A stretch of 64,000 bases of DNA, from assembly GCA_030562195.1 (NCBI GenBank), contig JAUJPP010000012.1:2666001-2730000 (forward strand), given 5' to 3'. Below, piece by piece: positions 58,336 through 64,000 of the stretch. Each line of letters begins with the position of its first letter. Position 1 is the first letter of the stretch. The notes under the pieces are model-generated. The model was not told the DNA's origin and did no database searches. It saw only the letters and a program-made list of their open reading frames with translations. The position numbers were made by a program, and so were the translations under genes. The stretch comes from Nipponacmea schrenckii (taxonomy: Eukaryota; Mollusca; Gastropoda; Lottiidae).

Positions 58336-61300
58336 ATGACAGAGAGGACAGAGGAGACCACAGAGGATGATGGGATTGGTAAACATGACCACAGCAACAT
58401 AGATTCCTTGTTAAACTCTGATACAGTCGTAGAACGCCCATCTAATGATGACGAAGACGAAGACGAGGATGAAGGAGTACCGATTGATAGAGGGTGGGCA
58501 TGGGTTGTGGCAATAGGTAATATGCAATTAATTATGGGCCATACTGTGATGTATTTTGATTTGTTATTGTTCAAACTCTAAAAGTTCACTTTTGCTGGAG
58601 GTAGGATATGACCGACTTTGGTGGTATTATTATTGTTAATCATAAATCGTGATTTCCCCTGATAAATTATAAATAGTTTGAAGAGTCAGTATTAAATTCA
58701 GATGCAGTGTAGGCTGTTTTATCAGCTGATCTTGGGCCAACTATTTACGATTTTGGTCACCTGTAAAACCCTTTCAAAAGTATTTTCAGTTACCAATACT
58801 CACCATTTCCTCAATCAACCTATAATTTTAGAACTCGAACATGATCTAGTATTATTGTTGCTTTATTACTAACATAGAAAACAATAATCTACATAAATAA
58901 CTAAGATAGTTAATTGATTAACTTATCGTTATTCTTACAGCTGTTCAGATCAATATAGCAATAGTAATGGGATATACCAGAGCTTTCGGCATACTGTTTA
59001 TAGAGTTCTTACAGTCTTTCAAGGCATCGGTGGCAGAAACAACGTTGATCACTGCAGTGATGGCAGCAATTTTTGGAATTTCAGGTATTATTGCTGTTAC
59101 AAACTCAGTCATTCCACTTAATGTCCCGTTGAAAATCTGTCATCATTAGCGTCCACTCAAGGTCACTGCGTTTGTCCTTAAAGATAATAATCATGGCTAT
59201 ATAAGTTCCTATCTTGCACTGTCACATTGTCATCGTTTAGAACCTTTTTATTCAACCGCATCTAGCAAAATTGCTCGCCTCTAACTGCATGTTATCCTGC
59301 TTAAAAAAATTGAATAAGGATTTCGTTATACAACTTGCTAAAACCTACGTGACTACTGCAACGCTCACTCATATTTCTCTCACTTACAGTGTTCATATCG
59401 ATGCAAGTATTAGTTGGCAGATTCCAGGAACGAACTCTTGTCATGATTGGTGGCATTTTGTCTAGCATGGGCATCATAACTTCTTATTTTGCTACCAACG
59501 TTGTCGAACTCATACTTACTCAAGGTATCTTTTTAGGTAAGTAAAATTATTAAGTACCTGGGTTGCCTTAATATTGTGTCGTGTTGACAACCACTTATCG
59601 GCAACTGTGACTGATCAACATTGACTAAATATTGTATCGTGTTGGAAAAAACATTGACCTGTTATGTACAATTATAGTACAATATCATTGCAATGTCTTC
59701 GTATTTCTATTCAAATATTTATTTATCTTCATGAAACCGTAATTTTACATTTCAACCTATGATAACAATTTGCCAGGTAGCCAGAAACTCACTTATTTTT
59801 ATGGTTTTCATAATGTGCAGACAGCGGTTATAGGCTTACAATTTCAAAGATACTGAATCACGCGATATTAGAAGTATTGATAATTTGAGTCTTATGTGAT
59901 AGAAATACCCAGAACATAATACCGAATGATAGATTGAAAATATTACTGAGATAATCTGTATTGCAGACGCCACCTGACGTGATAAATCTAATCCCCATTC
60001 AAATAGCTAATACCTTCACCAAGCACGAGCTGAACTTCTCATTAATCTTATGAACTAAGAAATCTGTGCATGTTGTCGACACATGCCCAGAATACAAATC
60101 TATAAACATGGTAGCTGGCTTAAATATTGGATTCAGATTTCTAGTATTCGACCACAAGCTCACCGAATATGGCCATTGAATCGAAACGTAGGAGACTAGA
60201 TCCTTATTAATGTTACGATACATAAAATTATGTTTTGTAGGTATAGGAAATTCTTTGATACATGGACCGGGTTTGGTTCTGGTTGGCAGGTATTTCAAGA
60301 AGAAAAGAGCATTGGCTAATGCTATCGCTAACAGTGGAATAAGTGCTGGTTCCGTTCTATTTCCTCCTCTTGCCAAGGCGCTCCTGGATGCTTACGGGTT
60401 AAGGGGCACATTACTCGTATTGGGCGGTATAAATCTCCACGTATTAGTTTGTGGAGCACTATTACGGCCTTTGGACACTTTCAAGAAACAAACACACCAA
60501 AAAGTAACTTTAAAATCCACAATAACACAGGAAACGGACATTGGCGAGATAGATACGTTTAAAATCAGATCACATCTTGGGGACGATGAGGTAAAAATAG
60601 ACAGTGAAATCCATTCAGTTCCACTCGTATCTCAGACTTATAAGACTAATCATTCTGAAACTGGTGATCGCATTGAAGAATTCCAGTCACAAACTGATAT
60701 TTATTCTTTCGTTCCGCCTGAGACTATCAGCAAAGCCGAGAGAAAAATGTCCCATTCAACAAGTGTTTGTAATTGTCTCAAAAACTTTGGTGGGAGTTTA
60801 GGTTTTTATTTATGGAAAGATCCTACCTTTATTTGTTTAATACTAGTGACTGCTTTAGCCATTTTTTTGATTTTATTTTTAAATTATTTCCCAGCATTTG
60901 TTACCGATAATGGCACGAGCGAAAAGGATGCTGCCATATTTATTTCTATAGCAGGAGCTATTGACTTTTTCGCGCGATTAGGCGTCGGGTTTTTTGCGAA
61001 TGCTGGTTTTGTGAAGCGGAGGTATATCTGTGCCTTTGGATTATTTGTCTCTGGTATAAATTGTCACATGTTGAGATTTTATACATCTTATGAACTGCAA
61101 TTAGCTGGTATAATAATATACGGTTTGTGTGGTGGTATATACAACTCCTTCATACCAGTATTATTGTCAGATATACTCGGTGTTCAACATTTAGCTAAAT
61201 CATTAGGCTTTACAATGATTACACATGGTCTTGTTATTAGTCTTTATCACCCATTAGTTGGTAAGTATTAATATCACATTTGCTGGCGAAATATTTAAAT

Positions 61301-61948
61301 TACATAAACTAAGTACACTGTACGCATTCAACTCGAAGTTATTTGTCTCAAGTCACTCGGTATTTGTGTTTCACGATTATTACAGACGAATGAATAATGA
61401 TATATGCATTTGTCATGGTTATCTAAGGACAGCAATTTCGCGTCACAGGCATCAAATTACCTTTATATAAATCTGAATTTAAATTGATAATGTTCGAATT
61501 TGGTTTCTGTGGATAACGATAGAAATTAATTAAATATTGTATAAAGCTTCAAAACAATGACCGTTGTTCCATAATGTTGTTTATATATCGTACTTAAAAT
61601 TGCTAAGCACAAGAAAATATTAGATTTGTTGTTGTTAATTACATTGACACCACATTCACTATAATATAATGATATGGATTTTTTATTTTCTTTTATCAAG
61701 AATGATGCAGAAAGTTAAATCTTGGCCAATAATTGATAGTGGTATGCCATTTATTTATTTTTAACCTCTTTCTTTTTACAGGTGCTCTTAAAGACATAAC
61801 AGGGTCCTATATTACATCATTTCATGTCATGGGAACATCAGTTATATTAGGCGGCGTCTTGCTTCTGACAGAACCATTGTTTGCTAAGTGTAAAAGAATG
61901 CTACAAGAATCTAATGGTCACGTCAAAACAGATGTAACGTTGTCTTAA
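58336..61948 (+). CDS. SLC16-type monocarboxylate transporter, 5 coding exons, complete
   Basis: Exons 58336-58516, 58941-59084, 59390-59536, 60241-61260, 61782-61948; all introns GT-AG, all phase 1; 552 aa. Residues 1-50: acidic N-terminus (DDEDEDEDEGVPID). Then DRGWAWVVAI, the SLC16 TM1 signature [D/E]G[G/S]W[G/A]W with R in place of the first G. TM2-TM6 include VMIGGILSSMGIITSYFATN and the TM4-5 loop YFKKKRALANAIANSGISAG. A cytosolic loop of about 110 residues precedes TM7. TM8 has DFFARLGVGFFANAG, keeping the Asp and Arg needed for proton-coupled transport in MCT1. TM9-12 follow; the C-tail is short. The start ATG has a good context (ACCATGA). Substrate cannot be told. Family members move lactate, pyruvate, thyroid hormones or aromatic amino acids across the plasma membrane. 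Confidence 0.92.
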
Positions 61949-63095
61949 CTTCTCATAACTTTATTGTATCATGCTTCCATATACTGCCAGAAATCATTGG
62001 AGCTATCACAAGGAATTAGTGTTCCACGGGTACAGACCTCATTCCCTGATAAAAACATTATCTCTCGTCATATATGCTGAATATTGGCGACAAAGCTGGA
62101 TCTAGAAGCCGTAAGTTAATGTTACTTGATTTAGAATGGGTATCCACTATCCACAACATGAATTATCACTTTGTGCTCAAGAATATTTTTATTATTAAAT
62201 CAGACAGGTATGTCTATATACTTTTTTTTAAAAAATCTAAATTGATTTTAAATAGTTAAAAGTTAAAAACCTTGCTGAAACATGGTGTCTGTTCGAAAAG
62301 AATATTTACATGAATAGTGTTACCTTTGACAATTAAATGTAAAATTTTGGACTTCAAATTTTAAAGGTTTCTTCGATGCTGTATCAAGGTATTAAACCAC
62401 GACCATTGTCTGTTGCACTACCACGACAAATTGCGCATATTAAATTATGACATACCTGAATATCTGTGTACTCTATGGTATATGAAGGAAATCATAATAA
62501 CATTTACAGGTGTATACTGTTGTGTAAAAGTAAAATTGTAATTGTACTTTCAAATTACTATGATGTTGCTTGCCTTATATTATTATCACCTTTATTGTTG
62601 AAATTGTTGAATGTAGTTTGTTAATAAGTACAGTTGTTTCTATATAAAGACAATATTGGGAAGGCAACAATCTTGAAAGAAGGTCTTGGTGTCATACTAC
62701 TCTTTCACATAGTAAAGAAAGTTTTTATGGTATAAATTGGGAGATTTGAGACAACCTGCATTAATAACATGCTAGGGTGTTTTGAACCGTTTTTACGTTT
62801 AGTATGTTCTGGTGACCTAAAAGGGAAACAATCTGCAATAAACAACCTTGATGTTGTTAAAACTACATGGATTTAAGTCGTTTAGTTCTTTGTCATCAGG
62901 GCGTATATTTGCGTTTCATTGTTAGCACCAGACGAGTCACAATGGATAGGAGACCCCTTAAAAATAAGGAAACAAACCATTTATTGCAAAGTGTGTACAT
63001 TATTTTTGTCTGTCTGATGGACTAGACCTGTTTCACCATTTTAAGATGCTTTGAAATTTTTTATAATAGATACCTACATCCATGATGACTCAAAT
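61949..63095 (+). other. SLC16-like 3' UTR and intergenic sequence
   Basis: AATAAA at 62837-62842 is a candidate poly(A) signal about 890 bp after the stop. No coding sequence recognised. Confidence 0.4.
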
Positions 63096-63099
63096 ACGA

Positions 63100-63365
63100 C
63101 ATCATACACTTTTTATGATGAATATAAAACTTTATTTTTCACCTAGGTGAAATTAGGTGATAATTCGTGTAGTTTTGAATTAAAAACTTTATTTAATAGG
63201 TGATAAGTCCGGTAGTTTTTAATTAAAACTTTAATTTTCACCTAGGTGATCAATTAGTTTTTTAAATATTTATCAAAGTTTTCCATTAAAAACAAGATGA
63301 TAGAGTAAAAATTGAAGTTTTTAATTAAAAACTATCGGACTCATCACCTTGGTGAAAATTTAAAT
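63100..63365. repeat. Foldback repeat between the two transporter genes
   Basis: Segments around 63196-63232 (GGTGATAAGTCCGGTAGTTT, then TTAATTAAAAC) and 63309-63352 (AGTTTTTAATTAAAAACTAT, then CGGACTCATCACC) are inverted copies. Several short TCACCTAGGTGA palindromes lie between and beside them. Looks like a small MITE or a decayed foldback element; no target duplication identified. Confidence 0.6.
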
Positions 63366-63762
63366 TTTTACTTCAAATAAAATAGTGAATTATGTCATAT
63401 GTAAGCCACCGTATACAAGCCCCAAAAACATGTTTAAGTGGGTTTATTCTAAAATATACAATAAAAAAAAAAAATAAAACTAAAAAAAAAAACGACCAAG
63501 ATGAGTTCTGGGATCCTTGCCGAATCAGTTTAAACATTAAACAAAACGGCGAAGTACTTATTAATACAATTAAATCACGAACGCATTCTTATTAACTTAT
63601 ACAAATTATTTTCCAAGGGAGATAAAAAGCATTATGGTTGTCAAAAATTATAGCCATTGTCTACAATATATACAATACAATCTGGCGTATTATATGAATG
63701 AACTCTTACATGTACCACTGAATGATTTCCTGAAAGGCGAAATGCATATACACATATACACG

Positions 63763-63914
63763 TCACACTGTAACGTCCTTCTTTTTCTGCTCTTGTTTTT
63801 TGACACATTTACCAAATAACGGTTCCAATAGCAATAAGGCTGCTGCTAATATTAGTAATGTGCCCATAAAATGATAGCCTGCTACATAGGAACCAGTAAA
63901 ATCTTTCAAAGCAC
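63763..63914 (-). CDS. Second SLC16-type transporter, last exon only
   Basis: Acceptor CTTGTAG at 63915-63921, then GT GCT TTG: reads ALKDFTGSYVAGYHFMG, then LLILAAALLLLEPLFGKC and a lysine-rich tail ending at TGA (63763-63765). It matches the last exon of the plus-strand gene in phase, length (50 against 54 codons) and sequence (ALKDITGSYITSFHVMG; LLTEPLFAKC). The rest lies beyond the window. It is TM12 and the C-tail of a paralogue. Confidence 0.88.
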
Positions 63915-64000
63915 CTACAAGAGACAAACAATAATCTTATATAGTATCAGACTCAACAACAAATTTAGATTTATTTTATTGGTTTAGCCCAACGCTAGTG

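Noticed and set aside
1..64000. Prokaryotic-style defence, biosynthetic or toxin system
   Set aside because: No operons, no bacterial-type ORF density, and every strong coding match is a host metazoan gene or a eukaryotic transposon.

Overview
The window is eukaryotic, AT-rich and intron-bearing. Two host loci use canonical GT-AG introns with consistent phases, and most of the rest is transposon debris. Repeats with ends reading TATACGCCCACA and GTGGGCGTATA around ~150-160 bp tandem cores resemble the 'pearl'/Helentron-like elements described from bivalves. With tRNA-headed SINEs, Penelope-like, DIRS-like and many LINE remnants, this suggests a lophotrochozoan, most likely a mollusc. That is inference; no species-specific sequence was recognised.

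Layout. 0.7-3.3 kb: decayed Ty3/gypsy element (+). 4.45-17.0 kb: a complete SEC14-like lipid-binding gene on the minus strand (13 exons; N-terminal signal anchor, coiled coil, CRAL-TRIO, GOLD), with TEs in its introns and one apparent 1-nt frameshift in exon 2. 17-25 kb: sparse, with a minus-strand LINE endonuclease remnant and tandem-core repeats. 25-51 kb: a nest of transposons. A LINE (LINE-A, +) is split by a tandem-core element, by a hAT-like MITE (itself hit by another tandem-core element), and probably by a ~17.4-kb block. That block holds a Penelope-like element, a Ty1/copia element, an RNase-H LINE, a Mutator-like MITE, a second Penelope element carrying a 2.8-kb TIR element with spliced exons, and a nearly intact Tx1-type LINE. 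DIRS-like and FLYWCH remnants follow. 51-58 kb: mostly unassigned, with two minisatellites and a possible promoter region. 58.3-61.9 kb: a complete SLC16-type monocarboxylate transporter gene (5 coding exons, +). 63.76-63.91 kb: the last exon of a paralogous transporter on the opposite strand, so the two are tail to tail.

The SEC14-like and SLC16 genes show no sign of working together. The TE layers give a readable order of insertion: several host reading frames can be followed across insertions and their target-site duplications read directly. I found no prokaryotic-type operon, CRISPR array or defence system. The strongest candidates for something new are the tandem-core elements with two unrelated cores behind shared ends, the cargo-bearing TIR element inside a Penelope element, and the hammerhead-like folds at Penelope ends.
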